A stretch of 64,000 bases of DNA from Holtermannia corniformis (GCA_001599935.1 BCIJ01000035.1:78988-142987); one strand, 5' to 3'. Positions 13,373 to 24,978 are shown, counted from the stretch's first letter. Made by a program: numbers and translations. Notes: generated from the sequence alone by a model not told the origin.

Positions 13373-15056
13373 TCAAACACCAGCCGTCGTCCCCTCGTCC
13401 AATGCAATCGCTTGCCTGCGCCAGCCAAGGCCCCTGAAAGGCGCCAGTACGCGCGCGAGGGTCCATCGCTGGCCCTGCGCCTGCACTGCATCACTCGGGT
13501 CTAGAGGTAGGGTCACAGGCGTAAGATCTTGGGTTTGGAGAGCTTGGGCTTGGGATGGGAGTGTGACGTCTGCGCGGCATGTTGGGCACTGCCAATGTCA
13601 GTCCTTGTGACTGTATCGCATCGAGACAGACGTACCAGCTTGCGCCATTTCAGTAGCCACTCGTCACATTCGTCTTTGTGGAAGACATGGCCGCACGGTA
13701 AGATCCTGACACGATCGCCGCGGACAAACATGTCCATGCAAATTGCGCATTCGTCTTTTGAGAAATACAGTTGCTTGAACTTGACGACCGTCGGGTGATC
13801 GGGAGGTGATGTTGAGCCTGTCGTGGCGGTGGCGGACGCAACGTCGGCGACGGTGATGACGGGTGGGGAGGGCAGACTACTGGACGATGCGATTGGCTCG
13901 GTCGGCTCTGGAGATGTTGCTGGTGCTGACGGTACCGGGATAGACGTCGATGATAGTGCCGGCGCATCATCGTCCTTTTCCCAGACAATGTCGGGTGTCC
14001 AGATGCGTTCGGGGAGTGAAAGCACGACCAGGGGAGGGGCGCGATCTCGCTCGCGTTGGCGCGCGGTCCGTATCTTGTGGATGAAAATTGTGAAGAGGAG
14101 AAAGAGGGACGGGCAGAGGAGGGCGAAGAGGAGGAGACTGCTAAGCGTACTGCGGCGGGGATTAGCTATGACGAATTGAAGGAAAGGCGATGTGACTTGC
14201 CCGCCGTCATCGGCTGCTTCGCCGAGGTCGAGCCAGAGCGACTTGTCGACCGTTGACTTGAGCTCTGCACGCTCACGTAGTAGATCGCGTAGGATGAGAT
14301 AGGATGCGCGCGAGACGAAAACGGATGGGATCTCGATATCGTCCGTATCGTCTGTGCGGTGTCAGAGTCGGTCATGATGCAAGCTCCATCGAGTTACCCG
14401 GCGAAAACATGGTGATCAAAGTCTCGCGCTGCCGGCCCTCGGCGTCACTCTCGCCCTCGCGCTCGGGCCCATCTCCGACGATCACTGCAGCCGCACCGCG
14501 TTCCTGTGCTGCACGGACTTTGGTTGAGAACGGACAGCCACCACGAATAACGAGTGCGATCCTTGGCGGTGCGTCCGGATCGACTGTTGGTGGGCGTGAC
14601 AGGATGGGCGAATAGCAGCCCAGCGTACTGTCGTTTGTGATCGAGTCGTCACTGTCACTAAAGTCTGGCAAGGGTGATGGGAAATCGGCGATCGGTGTCA
14701 GCACGCCCGAGAGCGGCAAGGACGCCGGTGCAGAGAGGGACGAAGGGAACGCAGCCGGCCGGTGTGCAAGCGTCATGTTATGATCCGGTAACTGCGATAC
14801 AGGTTGATCAGCACGCGATGCCTGCTCGTGATGAATTTGCCACCCGACGTACGCGGACAGTGACGATACCCTCGCCGCCGACGCCTAGCAGCCGGGCCAC
14901 CCAGCCAGCGTTCTTCGACGGGAGTGGGATGGGTTCTGGCTGGTTCCCGTGCCATATTGTCTGCTGATGGGCAGTGTCGATCTCATCGGGTTGGATCGGT
15001 GAAGCGAGTAGGAATGGCAGGACCGACGCGGCCGCCAGTAGCGTCGACGGTCGCAT
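13373..15056 (-). CDS. PA-TM-RING E3 ubiquitin ligase (RNF13/RNF167 type)
   Basis: Membrane-bound E3 ligase of the endomembrane system. The start MRPSTLLAAASVLPFLLASP is a signal peptide. A protease-associated (PA) domain follows, with PPRIALVIRGGCPFSTKVRAA and QERGAAAVIVGD, then LITMFSPG. After a further intron come IPSVFVSRASY and a hydrophobic segment (STLSSLLLFALLCPSLFLLF) that is the single transmembrane helix. A Ser/Pro-rich cytosolic linker leads to a RING-H2 finger: CAICMDMFVRGDRVRILPC, GHVFHKDECDEW, and, across an intron, CPTCRADV, so all eight zinc ligands are present. The last exon ends at TGA 13373-13375 after LDEGTTAGV. The architecture is clear; substrates are not predictable. 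It faces the Rap1-like gene across a 700-bp divergent spacer. Confidence 0.85.
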
Positions 15057-15752
15057 GATCAGGGGTGGGAGGATCGACCGATGGAGATCTCGAGCGGTAG
15101 CTGCCTACAGCTCCGACTGCCAAACTGCCTTGCCTTGTGCTGATGCTTGCGTTGAAGCCGTTGCAAAGGATTGCTATGGCTCGCCGCACGGCTCTGATTC
15201 ATCCGCGATCTCATTGGCGCGCCCACTTTCATGTGATAGACCACGCGCCACTGTCCCAAACGGGCAATTGTGTGTTTGCCACCCGCGGGGTTACGGCGTT
15301 ATCTCGCGTCGACTCGCGAATCTGCTTAAACCCGGCCAAGGGGGTTCTTCTCGCCAACCCCCATTCCCCCCAACCCCCTCAGCAGGACCAACCCCTTGGT
15401 TGTTGATCTCAGCAACAGCTCAGCCAACGAGCCAGCACCGCTCGTCATCTTGGCACGCGAACAGTACCGCCGTCAGCCCTGCACTCGGACCCGGGAGACC
15501 CTAGGTGGCGACACCCCCGGCCGCCTTGTCGCTAGCCATCGTACGCGGGCTATCACAACACCAGCCAGAACCATACAAGGGGTTAGGCCTGCCTCGTGAG
15601 AAAGTAAACGATCCAAGTAACCCTTTGACCAGAGTGAGCACTCTCGCTGCTCCTTTCTTCCTTCGCGTGCGCTGACGCCGCCATGCAGCCGCTCCGTGCA
15701 GATCTGTGCATCCGCCGCGAGACTTGGAATTTACCCGGGTTCAATCCGTACC
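15057..15752. promoter_or_regulatory. Divergent intergenic region
   Basis: About 700 bp between the start codons of the RING ligase and the Rap1-like gene. It contains C-rich tracts such as CCCCATTCCCCCCAACCCCC near 15360. No coding frame with family features was found, so it presumably carries both promoters and 5' UTRs. No specific element can be named. Confidence 0.4.
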
Positions 15753-17872
15753 ATGTCGCATCCAAACCAGCACCAGCAAGAGCTAAATGCGTACCTCGCC
15801 GCCGCCCCGCGCGAGTCGAGCAATCCAGAACATGGACAGGACGAGACGCCGGCGACATTGGCAGAGCTTGCGTCAACTTCCAACGGGACGGTGCACGACG
15901 TCGATCCGGTTCTTGACGATGCCTTCTTCAAGACGCTGATTCGTGGCAGCCAAGAGCCGCAGCCAGACGACGACGACTTGACGGGCAAGGACGATGATCT
16001 CCAGCACGCCGACGCGCTCATCGACCCGGCTCTCAGTGGCGTGCATCAGGATAACAGTGGTCAAGCCCAGGGCAACGCCGGCGGCGTCAACAACATTGAC
16101 CCGCTCGCCGGCTTCCACTCGGCCGTCGCGGGACCAAGCTCGCCCTCGCCGCTTCCGCCTGTCAAACGCTACAAGGCCAGCGAAGTGTTCCCCTGGCATG
16201 TCGTCAAGTTCTTCATCCCAGAATACCACACCGAGACGCTCCGTGGCCATCTCGAGAAGCGCATCGCCGTAAGTGGCGCCACTTTGAATCCAATATCCTC
16301 CGCTAACCCCTGATCAGAAAGCTGGTGGCAGCATTGCGCCAACGATCGACGAGGCAGACTATGTGCTCACGAATCCGCACGAAAAGTTCAGCGCAGAGAA
16401 CAGCGTGCTGCGCTCGCACCCGAAAGTGTATGCCGGCGATGCCCAACTCCAGCCATACCACTGGTTCTCGCGCTGCTACTTCTCACGCCGCATTGCCAAG
16501 GAGATTGACCAGCCGCCCATCTTTGTCGACGCGACAGAGAGCACACCGATGCTCGTCGCCGTCGGCAGTCTGCCGCCTCCGCACGACCGCACAAAGCTCA
16601 TGACGACTTTAGAGGTGCGTCATGGAGTTGCGTGCGATGCCCGCGCTGACCGAACCACAGCAACACGGCGCCATCATTGTCCCAGAGAACCAGTGTTCCA
16701 TCTGCGTCGTGCATGAAAAGCACGCGTTCTTGACAGACAAGCCGAAAGAGGCGCGCTATGCCGACATTGAGTGGAAGACGCCCGCTTGGGTCAACGAGAG
16801 CATCAAGGTCGGCCATGCGCGCTGGTGGGAGTTTGGCGACAAGAAAAAGGCAACAAAGTGGGTTTGCAACCTGATCATGGTGTGCTGGTGCTGATGAGAT
16901 CACAGGCTCGCGAGGCGGAGTAACGGTCGGACCGAGTTTACTTCTCTTGATCGCGACTATCTTGCACGCTGGTTGGCAACTCGCAAGCCGACCGAGACGG
17001 GGCGGACGAGCCGCTCGTTGTACCGACAGCTTGATGTGAGTGGACGCCTGTTACTACTTGACAACGACTGAGACTCTGCAGGCAACGGACCAGTCGATCG
17101 GCTCACAATTCGAATGGGTTTCGCGCCACACGGGCTCGGCCTGGCACGAGCACTACCGCAAGACCAAGAACAAGGAATGGAAGGATGGCCGCGTGCTGTC
17201 GCGCGAAGTGAACCGCTATGTCCGTCTCGGTGTCGATGGCACATTAAAGACGGCGTACGAGCGTGAAAAGGGGCTCAAGGTTGGCGAGGGCGACGCCGAG
17301 GAACGCGCGTTCGAACCCGATGCGCCTCCCGCCATGCCAGCTGACGAGGAGGAGGGCACGGGTACGGGCCAGAGCAATGACGGCGAGGAGGATCCCGAGG
17401 CTGCGCGCGATTCCGCGTTGGACCCAAGCTTGATGGATGCTACGGGTGGGCCGGTCGGGGCTAGCGATGGACCCGGGACGCGCACTCAGGAAGAGGCAGA
17501 GGCCGAAGCTGCAGCGGCCATCAGCCGGATCAATGGCGAATACGGCAGTGATTTCTCAAACGTCCGCGAACTGCAGAGGTCCGTCCTGTTCTACCTCTCA
17601 TCTTTTGCATTGGCTCACACTACGGTTTCAGCGCACAATACGACCACGGTCCAGTTCACCACAAACGTCCCTTCTCCGATTCATACCCCGGCTCTCCGAA
17701 CAAACGCCCCAGGCTAGACGACGCCGCCGACGCGATGGCCGGTCAACACCACGAGATCCCGATCAACCTTGGCATCCCCGATGTCCTCCAGCAGCCGACG
17801 TTCCCGTCCAGTCAAGCCGCGTCACCGCTTGGCTCAGTGATCGGCAAGGGGATCGGTGTGGGCAAGGGCTAG
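15753..17872 (+). CDS. Rap1-like telomere protein (BRCT plus Myb)
   Basis: Probable shelterin-type protein. The N-terminus is acidic and unstructured. A BRCT-like segment follows (EVFPWHVVKFFIPEYHTETL, then AKAGGSIAPTIDEADYVLTN), then a second, degenerate BRCT-like unit (TTLEQHGAIIVPENQCSICV). The key domain is a Rap1-type Myb fold: RTEFTSLDRDYLARWLATRK, SRSLYRQLDATDQS and HTGSAWHEHYRKTKN, with the spaced tryptophans expected of this fold. An acidic stretch and a basic patch, SPNKRPRLDD, which may be a nuclear signal, precede the end at IGKGIGVGKG. Length is about 610 residues with short introns. Rap1 orthologues bind telomeric DNA directly or through a TRF/Taz partner; which applies here is unknown. 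A related BRCT/Myb protein with another role cannot be excluded. Confidence 0.72.
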
Positions 17873-18097
17873 AAGCTTGTGAAATCGTTGACTAGTGAAA
17901 AGACGGGAGAAAGTCGACGACTTGTAGCTGGAATGTAACTTTGCGCGCGAAGATTTCCTGCCCCGGACTGGCTCTTGTTGGGCCATGAGCTTTCTCTGGC
18001 AGTATAGCGGAATACTGCATCGTCAAGCAAGCTTGTTGGAGGTTTGCAAGCTGTCATAGACCCGGCAGGCTCAACCTAGAGATCAAGAGCCATCGCG

Positions 18098-18774
18098 ATG
18101 GACGCCCTGATCCCTTTCACGACGTCGGGATCGCTGGTAGACTGTGTAGATAGTGAGTGACTCCACTCAAGCTGCCAGCTCGCTTCAAACTGGTACTCGA
18201 CAACGCGCGGGCTCACGCAGAGCCTCTCTTAGAGAAAGTAGTCGTCGTCATGCGTGATGGACGCAAGTTCATCGGTGTGCTGAGGAGCTATGACCAATTC
18301 GGTACGTCCGAGCTCTGCCCGCCCCCCTCATTGCAAGAGCTGAACCGAGGGCGTACGCTACAGCCAACTTCCTGCTGGAGGGTACGATCGAGCGGATACA
18401 CCACCGAGAGCTGTATGGCGATCAGCAAGTCGGCGTCATGTTGATCCGGGGAGAGAATGTGGTGATGCTGGGAGAAATCGTGAGTTACTGGCGGTGTATG
18501 TCGGGACGTGCAGAACTCAAGCTACGGCTCAGGATTTGGATACAGAGGACGAGGTACCGTTGCGAGCGGTGGCGTTTGGCGAGGTCAAGGCGCTGCGAGA
18601 GGCCGAACTGGTGCGTGATCTTGGCTGCTTTGGCTGGCAGTGCAGCACTAGCGTGGGACCGAGGCTCATCACGGTTTTGAGCAGAAACGGCGGCATCGGG
18701 ACGAAGCAATCAAGGCGCGGGCACTCAAGGCGCTCGGCTTCGCGGCAGAGGGGCAAGAAGGAGACGCTTATTGA
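18098..18774 (+). CDS. LSM1: U6-like Lsm1 subunit of the cytoplasmic Lsm1-7 ring
   Basis: Lsm1 defines the Lsm1-7-Pat1 complex that binds deadenylated mRNA 3' ends and triggers decapping. Five exons join cleanly: MDALIPFTTSGSLVDCVD, then KPLLEKVVVVMRDGRKFIGV and LRSYDQF (Sm1 motif), then ANFLLEGTIERIHHRELYGD, then VMLIRGENVVMLGEI (Sm2 motif with the RGEN core), then a DLDTEDEVPLR tail, and a basic helix EQKRRHRDEAIKARALKALG. The DTEDEVPL and C-terminal helix extension separate Lsm1 from other Lsm proteins. The end is GQEGDAY followed by TGA. It lies 225 bp after the Rap1-like gene on the same strand. Confidence 0.92.
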
Positions 18775-19413
18775 ACGCCGTCTTTGGCAGACATCGGTGC
18801 TACAGCTGAATGTAGGCATGCATCGTTGCTGTCCAAGCTTACAGTCTGCCCGTCCCTAACGTGGTGATGTGGCCTGGGCCATCCTGTTCGAGGGAAGCTC
18901 GCCGTTATCTCCTTCAGCGAACCTGGCTGTACCACCACGGTGACTTCCAACACACAGTGATGGAAGCTCGAAGGCGCTCCATTGTTAGCGCCGTATCTGC
19001 TACCTGCAGCATATCGTACGTCTTGCAATTCCGTGGCCATCCTGAGCGGAAGCTTTCTCGGAGATCCCGACAGACTAAAGAGGTGCAGGTCGTTCTGAGA
19101 GGACCGCCGCGAGTCTGCCTTTGTGATTTTTTCCAGGCATCAAAGGGCCCAGAGGGGATTCTCACACTTCGCGCTCGTCGGATCGTACCATGACGTCGCG
19201 AAGGCGACGCTGAGAGGAAGCATGGTCAAGAGTTTATCCGCGACGGTGTGTCCATTGCAACCACGGACACATCGCATCTTGGCCGAAGACGCGCGCTCCT
19301 GTGCCAGCTGCGCCTAGTGGGAAGGCAAGTGTGCTCTGTGGTAGTGATAAAGCGAAAAGTGTCATCGAAAAGTCCCAAGACAGCCTCGAGCTTTTCCATC
19401 AGTACCAGGAACC
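18775..19413. other. Intergenic stretch without a gene
   Basis: About 640 bp between LSM1 and the first glycine-zipper gene. Several frames of 64-110 codons exist on both strands, but none has domain features or a sensible composition, and they overlap each other. I see no RNA gene or repeat here. Confidence 0.4.
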
Positions 19414-19809
19414 ATGTCAAATCCTGAAGCAACTGGCAACGATGGCGTCGAATTGGGACCCTTGAGCCCCCAAGGCCTACGCAGGCGCACCTCATCGACA
19501 ACTGTCGTAGCACCACCACCACCGCAATCGTCTTCACCGCAGGGCTCCGGCGCTTCTGGCAAGACTGTTGCAACAATGACCCTTTCGGGACTCGTCGTAG
19601 GTGGCGTCGTAGGTGGCCTCGTAGGTGGGAACATCGTCAACGCCGTCAATCAGAAGACGATCGCCAACGCCAACCAGGTTGCCACGGTGATATCGGGCAA
19701 TACAGCGCAGTGCCAACACAACCTCGCGCAGACCCAGCAGGCTTACAGTAACCTTCTGTTGACATGCAGCACTAAGGGATCTGACGACTCTTCCCCGAAC
19801 CAATCGTAG
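19414..19809 (+). CDS. Small glycine-zipper membrane protein, copy 1
   Basis: Single-exon, 131 residues, unknown function. It begins MSNPEATGNDGVELGPLSP, has a Ser/Thr/Pro-rich linker, then one hydrophobic helix with GxxxG spacing (LSGLVVGGVVGGLVGGNIV), then a polar region with two cysteines (AQCQHNLAQTQQAYSNLLL and TCS). The layout, a short (D)(I/V)EL motif, linker, Gly-rich helix and Cys-containing tail, recurs in the next two genes, which suggests tandem duplication. Glycine-zipper helices usually pack against each other, so it may oligomerise in a membrane. No signal peptide is visible; the helix could act as a signal anchor. I recognise no characterised family. Confidence 0.6.
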   Translation: MSNPEATGNDGVELGPLSPQGLRRRTSSTTVVAPPPPQSSSPQGSGASGKTVATMTLSGLVVGGVVGGLVGGNIVNAVNQKTIANANQVATVISGNTAQCQHNLAQTQQAYSNLLLTCSTKGSDDSSPNQS

Positions 19810-20091
19810 CAGTCAGAGCGCCAGCATATGCATGGTGTGGATTAGCTGCCAGATTCTGCCACCTTCCTGTATGCCATACGTAGATACTTGACCTGTGCGG
19901 TATCTCCTTTTCCAACCTTCAAATTGTGCTTCTATCGAAGTCGCGCTATGGTCCCTTCAAGAGCAGCTGCCATCTCAGCCTAGTCTTTCCGACGTGACTT
20001 CGCAAGGAAGCCGTCTTTCTGGCGCATACTGTACAAGTAAGTACTCTGAGGATCTCCCCGCTTTACACTTGTCCGTCCGTCAGCAACCACT

Positions 20092-20406
20092 ATGAGCCAG
20101 TCCAACACAAGTCGAGATATCGAGCTAGGTGCCATGAATGGCTCAGCTGGCGAAACCGCCAATAGGACAACGTCGAGCAATTCTTCTACAGGCTACAGTC
20201 TTAAGCAAGTAGCAGGCGCAATGGCTGTTGGCGCGCTCGTGGGCGCAGGACTTCAAAAGAGAGTCGCTGCTGGACATGGGCAAAGCCAATTGAAAACTTG
20301 TGAGGACGCTCTTCAGTTTTCAAATATAGCGTACAAGGGTACGTTGACCGACCTCAGTGTCTGTCAGGCCAAGGATCCCTCCTGCGCACAACATGAGGGT
20401 CACTGA
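20092..20406 (+). CDS. Small glycine-zipper membrane protein, copy 2
   Basis: Single-exon, 104 residues. MSQSNTSRDIELGAMNGSAG carries the DIEL motif shared with copies 1 and 3. A Ser/Thr-rich linker leads to LKQVAGAMAVGALVGAGLQK, a Gly/Ala-rich hydrophobic helix, then a tail with three cysteines (LKTCEDALQFSNIAYKGTL, LSVCQAKDPSC). Sequence identity to copy 1 is low, so the relationship rests on position, size, layout and the N-terminal motif. Function unknown. Confidence 0.5.
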   Translation: MSQSNTSRDIELGAMNGSAGETANRTTSSNSSTGYSLKQVAGAMAVGALVGAGLQKRVAAGHGQSQLKTCEDALQFSNIAYKGTLTDLSVCQAKDPSCAQHEGH

Positions 20407-20695
20407 GACGAGGGCTGCGTTGGATAGCAGCGCAGCAGAGTGCCCGTGCGTAGCCAGGTCCGCGATATGCACTGTCACAAAGTCCTTGTCGTGGCAATCT
20501 CAAAAAAGCGAACTGCTGCGATCGGTGATTCCGTACCTTTCTGCTGCTTGCGCTTGCGCAGGACACTGACAATGACTTCTATCAGAAGTTTCCCCAGCGT
20601 CCTTTACTTGATAAATTATTCTCGAAGGCATCAAGGAAAGTACGCATATGCATGCAAGGCTCGTAACTCGGTCCTGTTGACCAAACCTGTCCGAG

Positions 20696-21025
20696 ATGAG
20701 CCGATTCAGTCAGCCCACACATCCACCTGCCAATGATATCGAGCTGGTCACCACAACAAGAACCCGCGCTGCCAGGCGCTCGCCGCCAAACGGCCATTTC
20801 ACAGCAAGGCAAGCTACATAGGTTGGCTTGGGCATGATGCTCGCGGGCGGATTAATCGGATGGGGGACCAACACCGCCGTTACTGCTGGAGAAGTAGGGC
20901 GTGCCATCGATGCTGCAAGAGCATCTGTCGCGTCCATGCAGGCTACCAAGGAGCAGCTTGAGTTAGACCTGGCTCAGTGCCGGGGCAACTCGTCATCTGG
21001 CGACAGCAGCAGTGATCACCATTAG
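20696..21025 (+). pseudogene. Glycine-zipper membrane protein, copy 3, interrupted by TAG
   Basis: From ATG 20696 the frame reads MSRFSQPTHPPANDIELVTT and continues through an Arg-rich linker to FTARQAT, meets TAG at 20819-20821, and resumes in the same frame as VGLGMMLAGGLIGWGTNT followed by a helical tail ending SGDSSSDHH. The two halves line up with the N-terminal motif plus linker and with the membrane helix plus Cys tail of the neighbouring copies. Either it is a pseudogene by a nonsense change, or the TAG is read through, or it is removed: a 75-nt intron from GT at 20747 to the AG of this TAG at 20821 would keep frame and join DIEL to VGLGMM, though its donor GTCACC is weak. Confidence 0.45.
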
Positions 21026-21369
21026 CCAAAGGGCAGACGACACGGCAGTCTCAACAGTGATGCATGTCAGACATCCTCACGCGTAACCCTGAGAGCATAG
21101 TTGACCGACGCAGTTGCAACGGATGGCGCCGTGAACCGACGCCCTCTTTTGCACCACGCTAGAGTTGTACGTATGACTATGCTGCGTGTCTCTTGACCAG
21201 CGAGAAGTACTGCGAATGGTTATTTATCTACTGGTTTTAGCTCAGCGAAGAACATGACACCACGCCAGACAGGACCAGCGCATGACTGTTGCCACAATGC
21301 AACCGTGCCTGACCTCCGATCGACCATCAGCTGTGCTCTCTGCTGCCGACGTCCATGAGCTGACAGACA
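21026..21369. other. Intergenic region upstream of PSO2
   Basis: About 340 bp with no supported gene or repeat; presumably the PSO2 promoter and 5' UTR. Confidence 0.4.
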
Positions 21370-24300
21370 ATGTCGAAGGGCAAGGCTCAAGGCGCGGATA
21401 TTCTTCAATTCTTCAAGCGGGTACCGGGTCCCGCCCCAGCGGCCAACACAGCCGGTGGCAAGCGACGCCGATCGACCACCAGTGAGGATGTCAAGCCAGT
21501 GATCTCGCGTGTCAAGTCGGACGGAGCCTCGGCAGCGTCACGCCAACGTCCCCCACGAGCCCAGCCAGTCGAAGGGACCACTCAGCATGATCCTGTCGTC
21601 ATCAGTGACAGCGACGACGACGTGGAAGCGAGTATCGACGTCAAGCCGGTTTCTACTCCTCTCAAGAAGCGAAAGTCTGTTAACGCAACAACAACAACGA
21701 CGACCGTGCGGACTACTGGCCCCTGCAATGCATTCCCCTCCTTCTCTACCTTCAAAGCCCCAGACTCTTGGCCCGAAATCGTCAACACCGCTTCCAATCC
21801 TTACGAGTTGGAAGAGTGCGATCCCCCTGTACCGCCCGTGATCCCCCCAGAGACACCGCCTGTTCTGAGCCGTGCAGGCTCGGTCGTACCGAGCACTATC
21901 CTGGGTGTGGACGACTGGGACGAGGGTGATGATGAGGGCATGGGCATGGATGAGCCGGAAGATTTCGGTGGCGATGGCGACGAGGGCGAAGATGACGACG
22001 TATCCGAGATTGTACCCGTCGCTTCAACGTCCAAGGCCACTCTAGACACTCCTATTGGCGCGAATGCGTGTCCTATCTGTGGGAAATCTATGAAGGGACG
22101 TGGCACCGCTGTGAGTTCTGTGGACATTGGGGGTGTTCAGCTTGTGTTGAACGCACGCAGCTCGTCCAGCAACACGTCAACTCATGCCTTGACTCTCCCC
22201 ATTCGTTCACCGACGGAAACCCCCGCAAAAATGCTACGACTCCCTCCAAACCGTCCACCTCCACTCGAGCCCCGTCCTCCACCCCGCGACCAATCACTTC
22301 CGTCACACACAAAGTCCCTTCACCGCCGCCGGGATCCGAACAGATTGTGACGACCAAAGGTCCAAATGCGTTCTCAGTCCTCATGTCGGGCCACAAGGAG
22401 AATGCAGAGTGGAAGACGGCCGAGGAGGATCTGAAGCGGGATGGGACGAGGTCCTTTGGCAGACGCAAGGCGCCGTTTTACAAGGTCAGGAGGTTGAGCA
22501 TTGCGCAATAGCGTTCCTTACCGAGCTTAGGTCATGACGGGCATGCCGATTGCAGTCGATGCGTTCCGCTACGGTGCCATCCCCAAAGTCACCGCCTATC
22601 TATTGACGTGCGTTTCGTGACGAATGCAACCAGCGAACTGAACCAAGGATAGCCACGCTCACTCGGACCATTACACCAACTTGTCAAAGTCTTGGAAGCA
22701 CGGGCCGATATACTGTTCTGGTGGGTCATGGGTTTCTGGGCCCCGCGCGCGCTTGCATCGTCTCACACACCACAGAAACGACTGCCAACCTGATCAAACA
22801 TATGCTCGGTGTCGAGGCGCAATGGGTGGTACGTCCGGGATCAACAACTAGTACTCTGTCCATGACTGATAGCTGGATAGCACGGCCTCAAGGAGGACAT
22901 ACCCTTTGAATTGCCAAACACCGGTGGCGTCACAGTCACCGTTCTCGAGGCCAATCACTGTCCCGGATCCTCTCTGTTCCTCTTTGAAGGGCGACAAACG
23001 GTTCACGCGGGCGATTCCGTGGGCTTCAAGAGTCCCTATATCGGCAGCAAGCGGGTATGGCGCTATCTGCACTGCGGGGACTTTCGAGCGTGAGTCCCGA
23101 AGTCGGCTCCGACGGATGGGACTGACTGTAATTGAATCCTAGATGCCCGAAGATCGTCATGCATCCTGCCGTCGCTTGTCGGCCCATTGACGTCTGCTAT
23201 CTTGATACGACCTATCTCAACCCACAAGTGCGTCTACTCCATCCCCAGCCTCACTCGGCCCTCTGACGTGATCGTAGTATTGCTTTCCTCCCCAGCCGCT
23301 TGTGATCAGTGCTTGCGCAACCCTTGCTCGCAAGACCGTCGTCGGGCTTTCGGACGACGCGCCACCGATTCCGATCAAGGAGGAATCTGGCATTGAGAAT
23401 GATGCCGAAGGTGCCAACGAACGGTCCAAGAAGATGATGGAGGGCTGGCTCGTGAAGAAGGAAGAAGGCGACGTCAAGGCCGAGGATGAGGAGGGTGCCG
23501 CACTGCAGGAGAGTACGAAAAAGGGCAAAGGCCGGACCCTTGTGGTCATTGGGTGAGTGATTGGTGTCTCTGGACTGGTTCGCTCAATAATCATCTCAGA
23601 ACGTATTCGATTGGCAAAGAGCGTATTGTCAAAGGTCTGTGTGTCATGTCCCATCCGTCTCATTGACAATGCGTAGGCGTGGCCCGGGCGATCGGTTCGA
23701 AGATCTACTGCGACCCGCGCAAGAAGGCCATTCTGCTCTGCGAAGCCGACCCCGAGCTGCATTCGATGCTGACGTCCGATCCCCTTGAAGTGAGCATCTG
23801 CATCACAGTGCTGCAGTGACCTTGACGAAGGCTTCAGGCTCAAGTGCATGTCGTGCCATTGGGGAACATTCAGCTCGAACGTCTACAACCCTACCTGCAT
23901 CGACTGCTGCCTCATTTCGACCGCGTGCTAGGCTTCCGACCAACAGGGTGGACGTACGTGATATTCTTATGCGACGGTCAGGCAGCTAACTTTCCAAGAT
24001 ACACACCACCGGCTGGAACAAACACCCTTCCCGACGTCAACACGGTCATCCAGCGAGATCAAAGTCGTACATTCTCCGAAGCGTCGCTCAAGCCCATGCG
24101 AGGCTCATCGCTCAAGTACATGATGTTCGGTTAGTCGTACATGTATCGCCCGGCGACACAAGCGGCTGCTGAGATCGCAGGTGTACCTTATTCCGAACAC
24201 TCGAGTTTCTTCGAGTTGACATGCTTTGCATTGTCTCTACCCGGACCGGACCTTAAAATGATCGCAACGGTCAATGTCGGGAACGAAAAGAGGTGCGTAC

Positions 24301-24541
24301 GCGAATCTACGTTGATACGCTTGACTAACCAGACCCATTTCAGTCGAGCAAAGATGAAAAAGTGGTGCGTTTACTTCCATTCACATAGCCCTCGTAACTC
24401 ACTATCCTCGTAGGTTCGAGAAGTGGGCAGCAGAAAAGGCCAAGCGTGTGACGGCTGGACTTCCTGTTGTTGTGGACTATCGAGATCCAAATTTTGTGAG
24501 CATGCGTGTGCCCGGACTCGGGCTGATGATCGCAGTGGTGA
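21370..24541 (+). CDS. PSO2: DNA interstrand cross-link repair nuclease Pso2/Snm1
   Basis: 5' exonuclease of the metallo-beta-lactamase/beta-CASP class, acting in the nucleus on cross-linked DNA. The N-terminus MSKGKAQGADILQFFKRVPG begins with a QxxxFF-like motif suggestive of PCNA contact, then an acidic disordered region. A UBZ4-type finger is split by an intron: ACPICGKSMKGRGTA joined to LVQQHVNSCLDS (C-C-H-C). Catalytic motifs follow: HAHSDHYTNL (motif 2), EANHCPGSSLFLFEG, LHCGDFRA, CYLDTTYLNP, then the beta-CASP section with VVIGTYSIGKERIVKGVARA and VPYSEHSSFFEL (late conserved His). An acidic/Lys-rich insert sits near 23390-23530. The last intron joins VVDYRDPNF to W then TGA at 24539-24541; an open frame continuing past it is intron read-through. 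Confidence 0.92.
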
Positions 24542-24978
24542 TCTCCTTTGGCTTTGCGAGCATGCTCTTTTGTACCATCACACGCTGTAGCGACTGCATG
24601 TATCCGCTTGTGACGTTTGCATCCTGCACAGTGCGGCGCCCGCGGAAGCAGCGAGCTTTGCTTGGCACCGCCCCGGGAACCGCCACTGCACCGCGTTTCA
24701 AGTCGCGTCGATCGCAGCCTGCGCGGTTTCAAAAGACGACAACAACAGCAGACCGGCTTGGACGACGACACGGCCACGACGGCGACCACGACGGTGAATA
24801 TCATTCGCTTGCATCACAGCAATCTAGAACCTGCTGGCTTTGCTTGACAACAGTCTCGCGCACTCGATTCGCGATCCCGCAGTCCACTTTGGCACCACCC
24901 AGCCCCCGAGCGGATCAGAATCCAACGACTCGTTAACTTCGCACCATTCGACTATCCGACAGCCATCTTGCTGGCAAG
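24542..24978. other. Intergenic region
   Basis: About 440 bp between PSO2 and the PI-PLC-like gene. Open frames here are extensions of the unspliced PSO2 3' end and show basic, low-complexity composition. No independent gene is supported. Confidence 0.4.

Noticed and set aside
24448..24936. A 162-codon plus-strand frame at the PSO2 3' end with hydrophobic and basic parts
   Set aside because: It is read-through of the last PSO2 intron and downstream sequence; splicing at GTGAGC...ATCGCAG gives the short conserved-style end DPNFW.
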